Of a stretch of 37,168 nt of DNA, positions 8,362 to 17,900 are shown piece after piece. The notes beneath the pieces were generated by a model. It ran no database searches. It was not told where the DNA came from and saw only the letters and a program-made list of their open reading frames with translations. Numbering within the stretch: position 1 is the stretch's first letter; every line of letters begins with the position of its first letter. Origin of the DNA: a virus; the IMG/VR virus record IMGVR_UViG_3300042563_000114, positions 1 to 37,168 of that record; one strand, written 5' to 3'. The translations under genes and the position numbers were made by a program.

Positions 8362-8856
8362 ATGGCACTACCAAACAAAATAATGGCGGGTTTTAGCGCG
8401 GCGTTGTATGCCCAATCAGGCGCGACACCAACCGCACTAACACTTACCCAACTTTCAACCCTTGGAAATGTTGCACCTATTGCAGTTATAGGTAATCTAA
8501 TTCCAGTAGAAGCAGTACCCGCTTTTGGGCAAGATGATGCCGTTGCTAGTTTTGGTGTAGCGGGTTCGCGTCAATCTGACAAAATCCCAACGCAATCCGC
8601 ACCAACATCACTTAGCGTTACCGCCGCTTGGAATCCTAGCGACACAATGCTTTTGCTGATGCGCGGCGATGCCTATAGCGGCGTTATTGACCGTACTTTT
8701 GTAGTTAGTGCTACCGAAGGGTCAAACATTGTTTATTACGCCTTTAACGCCCGCGTAAGCCAGTTTACGATTGATGCAAGCCCTAGTGCTGAAGCCAAAT
8801 GCAATTTCACCATTCACCCCCGTGGAAATCTCTACGGTTGGTCTAACAACGCCTAA
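8362..8856 (+). CDS. Major tail tube protein, copy 1
   Basis: 164 residues, a plausible length for a tail tube subunit that stacks as hexamers along the tape measure. The sequence is beta-rich with few charges and contains VEAVPAFGQDDAVASFGVAG, SRQSDKIPTQSAPTSLS and the end block AEAKCNFTIHPRGNLYGWSNN. The next gene is a close paralogue. AAGGAA stands before the start at suitable spacing. I do not recognise a named domain family, so the tube role comes from position after the tail terminator, size, and the tandem relation. It could instead be a tube plus decoration pair. Confidence 0.65.
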   Translation: MALPNKIMAGFSAALYAQSGATPTALTLTQLSTLGNVAPIAVIGNLIPVEAVPAFGQDDAVASFGVAGSRQSDKIPTQSAPTSLSVTAAWNPSDTMLLLMRGDAYSGVIDRTFVVSATEGSNIVYYAFNARVSQFTIDASPSAEAKCNFTIHPRGNLYGWSNNA

Positions 8857-8865
8857 AGGAATATC

Positions 8866-9387
8866 ATGGCTATACCAAATAAAGTTTTAGCGGGTTTTAG
8901 CGCATCGTTGTATATGCAAAGCGCGGCAACGCCTACGCCACTTACAACGGCAAACCTTTCCGTATGGACAGGGCAAGTTACAACCATCGTAGGCACGGCG
9001 GCTAATGGTACTGGCGGCGCGGGTGTTTTGTTGCCCGTGGAAGCCGTACCCGCTTTTGGTCAGGATGATGCGGTTGCATCTTTTGGCGTTGCGGGTTCAC
9101 GCCAAAGCGATAAGATTCCTACGCAATCTGCGCCTACATCGTTAAGCATTACCGCGGCTTGGAATCCAAGCGACACCGCGTTATTGCAAATCCGCGCTGA
9201 TGCCTATAGCGGTACTGTTGACCGTACTTTTGTGGTTGCCGCGGTTGACGGTGCTAATACGGTTGCGTATGCGTTCAACGGTCGCGTTTCACAATTCACA
9301 ATTGATTCAAGCCCAAGCGCAGAAGCAAAATGCAATTTTACAATTCATCCGAGGGGCAACCAATACGGTTGGTCTAATAACACATGA
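8866..9387 (+). CDS. Major tail tube protein, copy 2 (tandem paralogue)
   Basis: 173 residues, nine bases after copy 1 with its own AAAGGAA site. N-terminus (MAIPNKVLAGFSASLYMQSAATPTPLT) and C-terminus (CNFTIHPRGNQYGWSNN) match copy 1, and 37 consecutive residues starting at residue 58 are identical to residues 49-85 of copy 1. The main difference is a roughly nine-residue insertion (GTAANGTGG region) in the N-terminal third. In the identical block 21 of 37 codons differ synonymously, so the pair is old and both proteins are under selection, or sequence identity has been avoided. It may alternate with, or replace, copy 1 in the tube. Confidence 0.65.
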   Translation: MAIPNKVLAGFSASLYMQSAATPTPLTTANLSVWTGQVTTIVGTAANGTGGAGVLLPVEAVPAFGQDDAVASFGVAGSRQSDKIPTQSAPTSLSITAAWNPSDTALLQIRADAYSGTVDRTFVVAAVDGANTVAYAFNGRVSQFTIDSSPSAEAKCNFTIHPRGNQYGWSNNT

Positions 9388-9557
9388 TGACCGTAGAAGA
9401 AGCCTTAGAAGTTCTAAGCACTACCTACCAATCACTTGATGCGGTTGCACAAGGGATGGTAGTAGATGCTGAAGAACTAGAAGATGCCATTGCCGCCGCT
9501 GATGCGGATTCTGTAGAAGCGGTATGTTTAAAAGTTCTAAGTAAATACAATACATAA
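9384..9557 (+). CDS. Small acidic protein in the tail operon
   Basis: A 57-codon gene opening MMTVEEALEVLSTTYQSL and closing VCLKVLSKYNT, very rich in Ala, Asp and Glu. The start ATG overlaps the stop of the second tail tube gene as ATGA, the coupling seen throughout this genome, and that is the main reason to accept it. No family is recognised. The gap between it and the next gene is one base. It may be a tail assembly factor or only a spacer gene. Confidence 0.6.
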   Translation: MMTVEEALEVLSTTYQSLDAVAQGMVVDAEELEDAIAAADADSVEAVCLKVLSKYNT

Positions 9558-9558
9558 T

Positions 9559-9786
9559 ATGCAAACGACAATAAAAGACAGTAACGATTTGTTGAACTTT
9601 CTAGTAGCCCAATCCGATTCGCGTAAGGATTGGTTTGGGTTTACCGCACAAAAATTAACTGCAATTTCTTTGGCGCATGACATTGCCGCAAACCATGCGG
9701 ATAAGTTTACGCCCGATGAAATCGTTGATTATGTGCATACGCTAAACAACGCGTTGTACCAAAAGATTATTAAGCCAATGGGTTAA
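9559..9786 (+). CDS. Small conserved-type protein of unknown role
   Basis: 75 residues, mainly helical, with the segment FTAQKLTAISLAHDIAANHADKFTPDEIVDYVHTLNNALY. No signal peptide or membrane segment is visible and I do not recognise a family. It lies one base after the small acidic gene and two bases before the HK97 gp10-like gene, so it is part of the tail operon and is probably a structural or assembly accessory. There is no strong Shine-Dalgarno; coupling to the upstream stop is likely. Confidence 0.65.
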   Translation: MQTTIKDSNDLLNFLVAQSDSRKDWFGFTAQKLTAISLAHDIAANHADKFTPDEIVDYVHTLNNALYQKIIKPMG

Positions 9787-9788
9787 TT

Positions 9789-10349
9789 ATGTCGGGCGTT
9801 ACCTACAAAATCGAAGGCTTGAAAAGTGTACTAGCCGCGTTTGAGGAACTAGCATCTGAGATTGGCGACAAGAAAGCACGAAGTTCTATTTTAGTACCCG
9901 CCGCACGGGAAGCAATGAAACCCGTGTTAACAATGGCGCAAATGAACGCGCCTAAAGATACTGGCGATTTATCTAGGACAATGCAAATAGAAGCCCGCCG
10001 CCCAACCAAGCGCGATATTCGTTCTAAATACATCACCGAAAACGATACAGTAATTGCTTTGGTAACAACTAAAGCGTTTAAGAAAAAACTTAAAAAAGAG
10101 TTTTACGAAAAAAATGCGGCGTTGTACAAATCAGATAAAGCGCAATACGACCGAGATTTAAAAGAAGCAAAGCGGCAAGAAGGCGTTTTATCGGATGCCC
10201 GTGCCATAGCACAAGAATTCGGCACGGCTAGAAATGGCGCACAACCGTTTTTACGCCCTGCTTTGGAATCCCAAGCCAATGAAACCGCCAAGCGGCTAGG
10301 GGAAATTTTAGCAAGGCGAATCAGTAAATACAGGATAAAAAATAAATGA
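9789..10349 (+). CDS. HK97 gp10-like neck/tail completion protein
   Basis: 186 residues. The pattern VPAAREAMKPVLTMAQMNAPKDTGDLSRTM near the N-terminus and the C-terminal EFGTARNGAQPFLRPALES are the two conserved parts of the HK97 gp10 family, where P-xDTG-L and G....PFLRPA recur. Such proteins sit at the head-tail junction. The middle carries a lysine-rich helical insertion (KAFKKKLKKEFYEKNAALYKSDKAQ). Its place after the tube genes differs from HK97, where gp10 comes before them. The stop overlaps the next start as ATGA. Confidence 0.82.
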   Translation: MSGVTYKIEGLKSVLAAFEELASEIGDKKARSSILVPAAREAMKPVLTMAQMNAPKDTGDLSRTMQIEARRPTKRDIRSKYITENDTVIALVTTKAFKKKLKKEFYEKNAALYKSDKAQYDRDLKEAKRQEGVLSDARAIAQEFGTARNGAQPFLRPALESQANETAKRLGEILARRISKYRIKNK

Positions 10350-10828
10350 CAAAACTAAGTTCGGCATTTGGTGAAAAGTACCAAGCAAAACGAAAAGACC
10401 TTTTAACCCGTTCGTTTGTATTGAATGGGCATACCTTTAAGGTTCGCATCCCTTTGGTTATTGAATCAGATGCAATCTATAAAAAGGTTTCAAATCCCGA
10501 TGAAGAAACGGTAGAAAAAATCTATCAAGAAATCACCGTTCCTTTGCGGCAGTTTGAAGGCAATCAAAACGAAGATTTTGAATTTACTGATACAGATATT
10601 TTGGTTGAAAAGCGTTCAATGCGCGAAGCCGCTAGAAACAAAGCGATTACCGAAGCCCGCATTACCGAATTCTTTAAATTACTAGTTCCTGAAATGGAAG
10701 GCGTAACCCTTGAAGATTTGACCTATGCCGACATTGAAGAAGAATTCCCTATTGCCGTGCAAATGCTAATCGTAGAAAAGATTGGCGAAGTAATTAGCCC
10801 AACCTACAGGGAAGCGCGGGGAAACTAA
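10346..10828 (+). CDS. Tail assembly chaperone, gpG-like (zero-frame product)
   Basis: 160 residues. It occupies the position just before the tape measure where lambda gpG lies. The protein is mixed charged and helical (LTRSFVLNGHTFKVRIP, then ARITEFFKLLVPEMEG). Chaperones of this type bind the tape measure and the tube subunit during assembly and are absent from virions. Its reading ends at a TAA directly after the slippery heptamer GGGAAAC, so a share of ribosomes should continue in the -1 frame. No sequence family was recognised; the call rests on order, size and the frameshift architecture. Confidence 0.8.
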   Translation: MTKLSSAFGEKYQAKRKDLLTRSFVLNGHTFKVRIPLVIESDAIYKKVSNPDEETVEKIYQEITVPLRQFEGNQNEDFEFTDTDILVEKRSMREAARNKAITEARITEFFKLLVPEMEGVTLEDLTYADIEEEFPIAVQMLIVEKIGEVISPTYREARGN

Positions 10829-11190
10829 TAGGCTCGTTGAAAAGCCAATGCCTAGCCGCAATGATTTTCAACGGGCATACCTTAGAAACAATTGAAGAAT
10901 TAGACGATGTAACCTTGGCAAACATTCAAACAATGTATGCCGATGGAATGGTTGGAAATTATGGCGTTCTTACGCAAATAGCAACCCTGACAAACGGGGT
11001 GTTTAATTACATGAGAACAGCAAATTCGCCCCCATATAAACTAGCCAACATTTTGGGTAGTGCGTATGATTACATCTACCCGCCTTTATCTGCTGATAAG
11101 CAAAAGGCGGCAGTAAATGATAGCCTTTTAGCATTTATGCAACAGGCGCAAGGATTTGATAAAACATTGTTTGGGGTAAAAGATGGCTAA
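10346..11190 (+). CDS. Tail assembly chaperone fusion, gpG-T-like, made by -1 frameshift
   Basis: After -1 slippage at GGGAAAC the frame reads on as CTA ATA GGC TCG TTG, giving a product of about 281 residues. The second part (AAMIFNGHTLETIEELDDVTLANIQTMYADG, then a tyrosine-rich end) has no good start of its own: the only candidate is a TTG at 10837 lacking a ribosome site, and its frame is open back to the slippery site. In lambda the equivalent G-T protein recruits the tube subunit to the tape measure through its T domain. The last three codons overlap the tape measure start. Confidence 0.82.
10819..10825 (+). promoter_or_regulatory. -1 programmed frameshift site GGGAAAC
   Basis: The heptamer is phased as G-GGA-AAC in the zero frame, the X-XXY-YYZ form needed for simultaneous slippage of both tRNAs, and the zero-frame stop TAA follows at once. 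Lambda uses GGGAAAG at the same place. I did not find a strong stimulating hairpin within the next 30 bases, so efficiency cannot be judged. Confidence 0.82.
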
Positions 11191-13195
11191 TATGATTGCC
11201 CGCCTTGGTGTAGCCCTAGGCATAGATACCGCGGAATTCAATAGAGGTATTGATGCCGCGGGTAAAAAGTTAGAAAAATTTAGCGAAGCCGCCGAAAAAT
11301 TTGGGAAGATGGGTGCGGTTGCATTGCTTGCCGCTAGTGCCGCCGCACTTAAATACGCCGATGAATTAGCCGATGTAGCCGAAGCCAACGAAGTAGCCAT
11401 AGGCACGGTTTTACAGTTATCCAACGCCCTTGCAAATTCAGGTGGTCAAGCCGACAACGCGGGCAAGATGCTATCCGCGTTTGCCAAGTTTATTGATGAA
11501 GCCGCGGGCGGTTCTGATAAGGCGCAAAAAACTGCGGCGGCTTTGGGCGTTACCTTAAAAGATTTAGGCAAACTTTCCCAAGAAGAATTGCTAAATAAGT
11601 TGGTTGCCAACTTAGCCCAAATTGAAGACCCGATTACGCGCAACGCCAAGGCAATGGAAATATTTTCCAAAGCCGCTAAAGGCGTTGATATGGTTGGATT
11701 TGCCGACCAAATGGCAAGGGCAAACCCGCTTATTCAAGAACAAGAAAAAGCAATTCAAGCCGCCGCTGAAACTTATGATTTGTTAGCACAAACATCGCGT
11801 AATGTAATGCTTACATTGGCTACACAACTTGGGCCAGTTTTAAAAGCAAGCATTGATTACATGAAAGATTTGGCGGGTGAAACAAATATTTTAGGCCCAA
11901 TATTTAAAACGGTTTTTCAAACAATAGCAATATCTATTGCGGATGTTTCGTTTGTTTTGGGCGGTTTGCTTAGACAAATGCAATTAACGGCAACAATCTT
12001 TAAAAGTTTTATTCCATCTTATAATGATAAAGATTTTGAAAATGTATTTGGCAAAAAAGAAATAGCCGATATTATTGCGCGGCAAGACCTTGATAGGTTT
12101 GTAAATAAAGTAATGGGTGTTAGCGAATATGGTAATTCCATTGATGCCTTAAGCAAAAAAGGCGGCGCAACAACACAGGCGGGAAGTGGCGGGCGTAAAG
12201 TTTCCGAATCTAAAGAAGCGGAACAAGCCCGAAAAAGGCAAATGCAACTGTACGCACAAGGTGCGGCTAATGCACAAAAATCCGCGGAAGAAGATGCAAA
12301 AGCACGGGCTGAATTTTTTGCAATGTACGACAAAGGAAATGCCGCGGTTGCTGAACGCCAAAGATTGATGGGCATTGCCCTTAACAATGAAAAAGAAATG
12401 ATGCTACTTGAAATGAAATCATCAAGTATGCGTCAAGAAGATTTTGCATTAGAACGCGAAAAATTGCAGATTCGGCAACAGTTAGCCGCAAATTTAGAAG
12501 AACTTGATAATCGTAGAGATTTAACGGCAACTGCCCGCGCAGAAGCGGAAGCCCGCGAAGTAGCATTATCAGAAAAAGCATTGTCAATAGCGCATCAGCG
12601 TTATCAATTAACTTTGCAATCGCGCCAAGGTTCATACGAAGAAGGCTTTGCAAAAAGCGCAATGCGTTTTATTCGTGATATGCCAACAGAATTAGAACAA
12701 GGTGCAAAAGCATTTGATTCATTGATGGGCAACATGGAATCGGCTATTGACCGTTTTGTTAAAACAGGCAAGATTGGTTTTAAAGATTTGGCGCGTAGCA
12801 TCATTCAAGATATGTTGGCAATGCAAATAAAAGCCGCGGCATCGGGCTTTTTAAGTTCTTTGTTTGGGTCTATGTTTGGCATGAAATCAAACCCTTATCA
12901 ACCCGCCGCGGTAATGGGTTTTGCAGGGTATGCTGATGGTGGTAGCCCTGCCGTAGGACAACCCGCAATTGTTGGTGAACGCGGGCCTGAAATCTTTGTA
13001 CCCCGTACCGCGGGAACAATTATTCCAAACCATGCGTTAGGCGGCATGGGCGGCACTACGATGGTTACAAACAATTACATTAACGCTATTGATACCAAAT
13101 CGTTTGAGGATAGATTGCTTGGTAGTCCTAACGCTATCTGGGCGGCAAATCAATATGCAGGTAAATCTTTGGCTGTGAATCGAGGTCGAGCATGA
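11183..13195 (+). CDS. Tape measure protein
   Basis: 670 residues, the longest gene before the tail tip. It fixes tail length and probably escorts DNA during ejection. The N-terminus (RLGVALGIDTAEFNRGIDAAGKKL) matches the typical opening of lambda-like tape measures; there is an Ala-rich hydrophobic segment (GAVALLAASAAALKYADELAD), long helical and charged stretches around residues 340-480 (EAEQARKRQMQLYAQGAAN onward), and a C-terminal lambda H-like block (FVKTGKIGFKDLARSIIQDMLAMQ, then GYADGGSPAVGQPAIVGERGPE). By the lambda rule of about 0.15 nm per residue, the tail would be near 100 nm. Confidence 0.93.
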   Translation: MANMIARLGVALGIDTAEFNRGIDAAGKKLEKFSEAAEKFGKMGAVALLAASAAALKYADELADVAEANEVAIGTVLQLSNALANSGGQADNAGKMLSAFAKFIDEAAGGSDKAQKTAAALGVTLKDLGKLSQEELLNKLVANLAQIEDPITRNAKAMEIFSKAAKGVDMVGFADQMARANPLIQEQEKAIQAAAETYDLLAQTSRNVMLTLATQLGPVLKASIDYMKDLAGETNILGPIFKTVFQTIAISIADVSFVLGGLLRQMQLTATIFKSFIPSYNDKDFENVFGKKEIADIIARQDLDRFVNKVMGVSEYGNSIDALSKKGGATTQAGSGGRKVSESKEAEQARKRQMQLYAQGAANAQKSAEEDAKARAEFFAMYDKGNAAVAERQRLMGIALNNEKEMMLLEMKSSSMRQEDFALEREKLQIRQQLAANLEELDNRRDLTATARAEAEAREVALSEKALSIAHQRYQLTLQSRQGSYEEGFAKSAMRFIRDMPTELEQGAKAFDSLMGNMESAIDRFVKTGKIGFKDLARSIIQDMLAMQIKAAASGFLSSLFGSMFGMKSNPYQPAAVMGFAGYADGGSPAVGQPAIVGERGPEIFVPRTAGTIIPNHALGGMGGTTMVTNNYINAIDTKSFEDRLLGSPNAIWAANQYAGKSLAVNRGRA

Positions 13196-13827
13196 GTTTC
13201 CAAACAATCTTTGAAATCCAACAATCAATGACGGTAAATAACCGCCGCATGGTTGGACAACAAGTAGCCCGTTCAGGTTACATTACCGTGGCGCAATACC
13301 TAACCGCCGTGCCTTGGGTGTTTACGATACAACCCCATGCGTACCTGTACTATCCACAGGTTAGGTCTGTTATCCAAGCGATTGACAATAAAGACCGCCA
13401 GTTGCCAGAGAACATTTTTTTCCAGAGTTCTAACTTATCGTGGTTTATGGCTTACCAAGGCGATATACCCTCTGCCAGTTTTGCTAGTGTGGTTTTGGCT
13501 AGTACCCCATCGGCTAACACTCAAACGCTGTCTGTAACCGTTCCTACGGGGTCTGGTTTTGCTTTTAAAGCGGGTGACTTTATTATGGTTGGCGGCTACA
13601 CCTACAAAGTAACTGCTGATGTAGCGCGGGCAAGTACGCCTGTATCGGTAGGAATTCACCGCCCGTTGATTGGCTTGCCTACAAGCGGTACGCAAGTTTT
13701 TATTGGCAATGATTGCGTGATTCAAGTTGTTGCAGAAGCGTGTCCTACATATACTTTAAACCCAATGACAAGCGGTGCGTTTGTTCAATGGGATGCGCCA
13801 TTTGTGTTTAGGGAATACATCACATGA
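13192..13827 (+). CDS. Tail protein, possible distal tail / minor tail component
   Basis: 211 residues, overlapping the tape measure stop as ATGA and the next gene by four bases. The product is beta-rich with few charges; segments include VRSVIQAIDNKDRQLPENIFFQSSN and a middle part (GFAFKAGDFIMVGGYTYKV) that looks like a small OB- or SH3-like beta unit seen in tail tip proteins. I do not recognise a family with certainty. Position between tape measure and a hub-like protein suggests the distal tail ring or an adaptor comparable to lambda gpM. Confidence 0.6.
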   Translation: MSFQTIFEIQQSMTVNNRRMVGQQVARSGYITVAQYLTAVPWVFTIQPHAYLYYPQVRSVIQAIDNKDRQLPENIFFQSSNLSWFMAYQGDIPSASFASVVLASTPSANTQTLSVTVPTGSGFAFKAGDFIMVGGYTYKVTADVARASTPVSVGIHRPLIGLPTSGTQVFIGNDCVIQVVAEACPTYTLNPMTSGAFVQWDAPFVFREYIT

Positions 13828-14477
13828 CAACTATTAACGCCGTAACAGGCTCACAGATTAACCATGCGGAATTTGTAAAACTAACTGTTGGGACTGCGGC
13901 AACTGTTTATACATTTTGCAATGCCGCCGCACCTATTACGGTTGGTGGAATTACATTTACAAACCTTGGCGCATTGCTTAACGTCAGCGATGTTCAGCGC
14001 GATATTAAGGCGACTTCTGACGATATGACGATTGCTTTAACGGGCATCGCATCAGCAAATATATCTTTAATTCTATCTAGCGATATTAAAGGTTCTTTGG
14101 TAGAAGTGTGGCGCGGGTTCTTTGATTCCAACAATCAGATTATTACAACGCCTACAACGCAGTTTTTTAAACGCTATCAAGGCATTATCAATAGCGTAGC
14201 GATTACTGAGGATTTTAATTCTGAAGCGCGAACACGGATTGCAACTTGTTCTATTTCATGTTCGTCAATGCGTCGTATCTTGGAAAACAGATTGTCAGGC
14301 GTTAAGACAAACAAAAGTAATTGGCAATTTATCTACGGTGTAAATGAAACATCAATGAACCGCGTTGCTGAAATATCCAATACATTTTTTGACTTTGGCG
14401 CACCGCCTAAGACACAAACACAGGCAAGCGAAACTACATTAACTCAAACAGATGCCGGTTACGAACCGAACCCATAA
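13824..14477 (+). CDS. Tail tip/hub-like protein, possibly DUF2163-related
   Basis: 217 residues. Strands such as LTVGTAATVYTFCNAAAPITVGGITFTNLG followed by VSDVQRDIKATSDDMTIALTG resemble the opening of small hub proteins comparable to lambda gpL or the DUF2163 group, in which a short wrapped substrate-like strand precedes a repeated beta unit. The closing part (CSISCSSMRRILENRL, then NWQFIYGVNETSMNRVAEI) has several cysteines but no clean metal motif. It lies between the distal tail candidate and the GNAT-like gene. The family call is a resemblance, not a match. Confidence 0.5.
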   Translation: MTTINAVTGSQINHAEFVKLTVGTAATVYTFCNAAAPITVGGITFTNLGALLNVSDVQRDIKATSDDMTIALTGIASANISLILSSDIKGSLVEVWRGFFDSNNQIITTPTTQFFKRYQGIINSVAITEDFNSEARTRIATCSISCSSMRRILENRLSGVKTNKSNWQFIYGVNETSMNRVAEISNTFFDFGAPPKTQTQASETTLTQTDAGYEPNP

Positions 14478-14924
14478 ATGATAAGACAAGCGACAAGATA
14501 CGATATACCCAGACTGTTAGAAATTGTGGAGGCTTACGCTTATGAAAACCCTATTAAAAAACTTGGTCAATCGCATAACCACTTTCCCCGTTATGTTGAA
14601 GAACTACTGTTTAGCATCATGCAAGGTCGTGGGTTCATTTTTGTGGACACGCATTTTAGAGGTGCAATCGTGGCTTACAAAACTTCTAACATTTGGTCAC
14701 CCAAAGTGAAAGAGTTAAACGAACTTCTGTGGTGGGTTGAACCTGAACACAGAAATGGAACGGTTGGCGGTAGGCTTTGGAAAGCGTTTGATGAACAGGC
14801 AAAAGCGATGCTGAAAGCGGGCGATGTGGATATTGTTTGCACATCAATTTCGGCTAACGGGCCATTGATTGATTACACGCGCAGGGGTTATAAACCACTT
14901 GGCGCAACTTTCTTTAGGGAATAA
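14478..14924 (+). CDS. GNAT-like acetyltransferase fold protein
   Basis: 148 residues. The opening IRQATRYDIPRLLEIVEAYAYEN is a typical GNAT first strand and helix; ELLWWVEPEHRNGTVGGRLWKAFDEQAKAM corresponds to strand 4, the acetyl-CoA binding R/Q-x-x-G-x-G/A turn (here RNGTVGG) and helix 3; DVDIVCTSISANGPLIDYTRRGYKPLGATFFRE fits the last strands. Substrate is unknown. It sits two bases before the large tip gene in the tail tip cluster, where GNAT-like genes are sometimes found in other phages. It may modify a tip protein, or be a structural use of the fold. Confidence 0.75.
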   Translation: MIRQATRYDIPRLLEIVEAYAYENPIKKLGQSHNHFPRYVEELLFSIMQGRGFIFVDTHFRGAIVAYKTSNIWSPKVKELNELLWWVEPEHRNGTVGGRLWKAFDEQAKAMLKAGDVDIVCTSISANGPLIDYTRRGYKPLGATFFRE

Positions 14925-14926
14925 AA

Positions 14927-17900
14927 ATGGTAGCGACACTTATTGCGGCGGGCGCAAATTATTTAGTTACGGCTTTTGGCGTAAGTTTTACGGCGGCAAC
15001 ATTCGCTGTTAGTTTTGCATTGTCGCAAGTTGTTTCCCGCATCTTTGCTGAGAATCCTGAAACGCAACAAGACATGGGTGTTCGTCAGCAAGTACCGCCA
15101 AGTCAAGTTAACGCTATTCCTATTGTCTATGGCGATGCCTATATGGGCGGCACGTTTGTAGATGCGGTTCTGACGACAGACCAAAAAACAATGTATTACG
15201 TATTGGCTATCTCAAGCATTAGTCAAGCCAATGCAACGCTAGGAACGGCGGCGGGTGTGTTTAACTTTGACACAACCAAGATGTACTACGGCGACCGCTT
15301 AATTACTTTTGATGGCTCAGACCTAACCAAAGTTGTTAGCCTTACCGATGAAGCGGGTAATGTTGACACAAAGATTAGTGGCAATCTGTACATTAACCTT
15401 TACAAATCTAGTAACGCAGGTGTAATTACCTCTGCAAATGGTGCGTCTGCGCCTAGTTCCGTAATGGGCGGCTCAGACATTGCCGTTGGTCAAAGATGGC
15501 CCGCCACAAACAGACAAATGAACAACTTGGGGTTTGCGATTGTCAAACTTGTTTACAACCGCGATGCAGACACAACACAACTAAACCCAATTACTTTTAA
15601 GGTAAGCCATTATCCTAACGGTGCAAGCGTAGCAAAACCCGCAGATGTATGGCTTGATTACATTACAAACGAATCCTATGGAGGCGCAGTTGACCCTGCT
15701 TTTGTAGATACAACTTGCGTGGCTACGTTAAACGCATATTCAGACGCAACAATTACTTATACGCCATCTGGCGGTGGTTCACCCGTCACACAGGCGCGTT
15801 ATCGCATTAACGGAGTGCTAGACGCAGGGCAAACTGTTCTGTCTAACCTAGACCGTATTATGTCATCGTGCGATTCGTGGATGATGTATAACGCGGCACT
15901 TGGTCAATGGTCAGTAGTCATTAACAAAGCGGAAACTGCCGCCTACGCCTTTACGGATAACAACATCATTGGCGACATTCGCGTTGGTGCAATGGACATT
16001 ACAAGTTCAATCAATCAAGTTGAAGCGCGATTCCCGTTTAAAGATAACCGAGACCAAGCGGCGTTTGTTAATTTAGAAACCCCTGTTGGTTTGTTGTACC
16101 CTAACGAACCTATTAACAAGTATTCAATTACTTATGATTTAGTAAACGATTCTGTGCAAGCGCAGTACCTTGCTAACCGATTGTTAGAACAAGCGCGAGA
16201 GGATTTAATTGTTTCGTTCAGCACAACCTATTACGGTATTCAAGTTGATGCGGGCAATGTTGTTAGCGTTACTAATTCTGACTACGGTTGGAACGCAAAA
16301 CTTTTCCGCGTAATGAAAGTAAATGAGGCTTCTTTGCCTGATGGGTCACTTGGTGCAAAACTAGAATTAAACGAATACAGCGCGGCGGTTTACGATGACC
16401 AAGATGTTACGCAATACGCGCCTGTTGCAAATTCTAACCTAGCATCACCCGCATACTTTTCTGCGTTATCTGCACCAACAGTTACAGCAACATACCCGTC
16501 TGCAAGCATCCCATCGTTTGATGTAACGGTGACAGTACCGACAACAGGTCGAGTGACGTTTGGCACTTTGTATTACACAACTACTCCTGCCACTCCGACA
16601 AGTTATTTAGTGTTAGATGTTGCAAATTCTGCAAACAATATTCCTGTTGTTAACGGAACAACATACACTTTTGCAAACATTACATTACCTGCGGCAACAT
16701 ATTACTTTGCTTTTACCGTAGGCAATGAAACTGCTACATCTGCAAAAAGCGCAAACAGTTCTGCGTTTGTTTGGAATCCTGTAGGTATGGTTGGCCCAAC
16801 TGGTGATTCAGGATTAAGCGCAATCACCGCGTACAGGTCGCAAAGCCAAACGTCTGCCGCGCCCGCTACGCCCTCAAATACCATAGGTGCTACTGCCCCT
16901 GCGGGATGGTCTTTGACTGCGCCTAGCGTTGTTGTAGGCAATGTTCTTTGGTACTCTTTTGGACAATACAACTCTAGCGGCTCAACAATTAGCGGAATCC
17001 CTGCGGGACAAACGCAATGGGGCGCACCTACTGCGGTTAGTGTTTTCCAAGACATTCGTTCTGATAACTGGAATGGTGGAACACCGCCAACATCAGGGCC
17101 GTACTCGCCTTTAGGAACAGCAGGTTATTACATACAGCAAGCAACAGGCAATATGTATTTAAACAGCATCTATGGACAAGGTGTTATTCGATTTGATGGA
17201 AACAATACGGTCAGCGGAGGAAATGCGGCGGCTGTTTTTAATCAAAGTTTGGCTTCCAAATACGCTGTTTTTGGAACAACAAATGTTACTGGTGCAACAA
17301 TTTACGCATCAAATACTAGCACAGGAACACAGTCATACGCTGTTCAAGGGCAAAACACAAGTACCACTAGCGCGGCTGTCTATGGTTATAACTATGCGGC
17401 AAGCGGTGGTATAGGTGTTTATGGTGAGGCCGTTAGTGCTTCATCTACGGGTGTTTATGGCGCGGGTTCTTCTATCGGTGTTCGTGGCGATGCAACGACA
17501 GGCGTTGGGGTTCGCGGATTTTCTTTAATTGGCGGTATTGGCGTTGAATGTGTTGGTAGTTTTAAATGGGGAAGTTATACATACGCCGCGCCATCAGGCT
17601 CAACAAGTACGTTTTTGAGAAATGATGGTTCTTGGGCTACACCTAGTGGCGGTTCAGGGACTGTTACATCTGTAAGTGGTACAGGTTCAGTATCAGGCAT
17701 AAGTTTAAGTGGAACAGTTACTACATCAGGTAATTTGTCTCTTGGCGGTTCACTATCTTTGACCACATCAAATCTAACTGCAACCGCACCTAGTGCGGGA
17801 GTTTATTTATCAGGAACAGGTTGGAATACATTAGACCCTGTAATGACTTCGGCAAGTACAAATAGCGGCACAGCAACTGTTTCAGGAAATGTTCTTGCTA

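Noticed and set aside
10837-11190. Independent gene starting at TTG
   Set aside because: No ribosome site, and the frame is open back to the slippery heptamer, so it is the frameshift extension.
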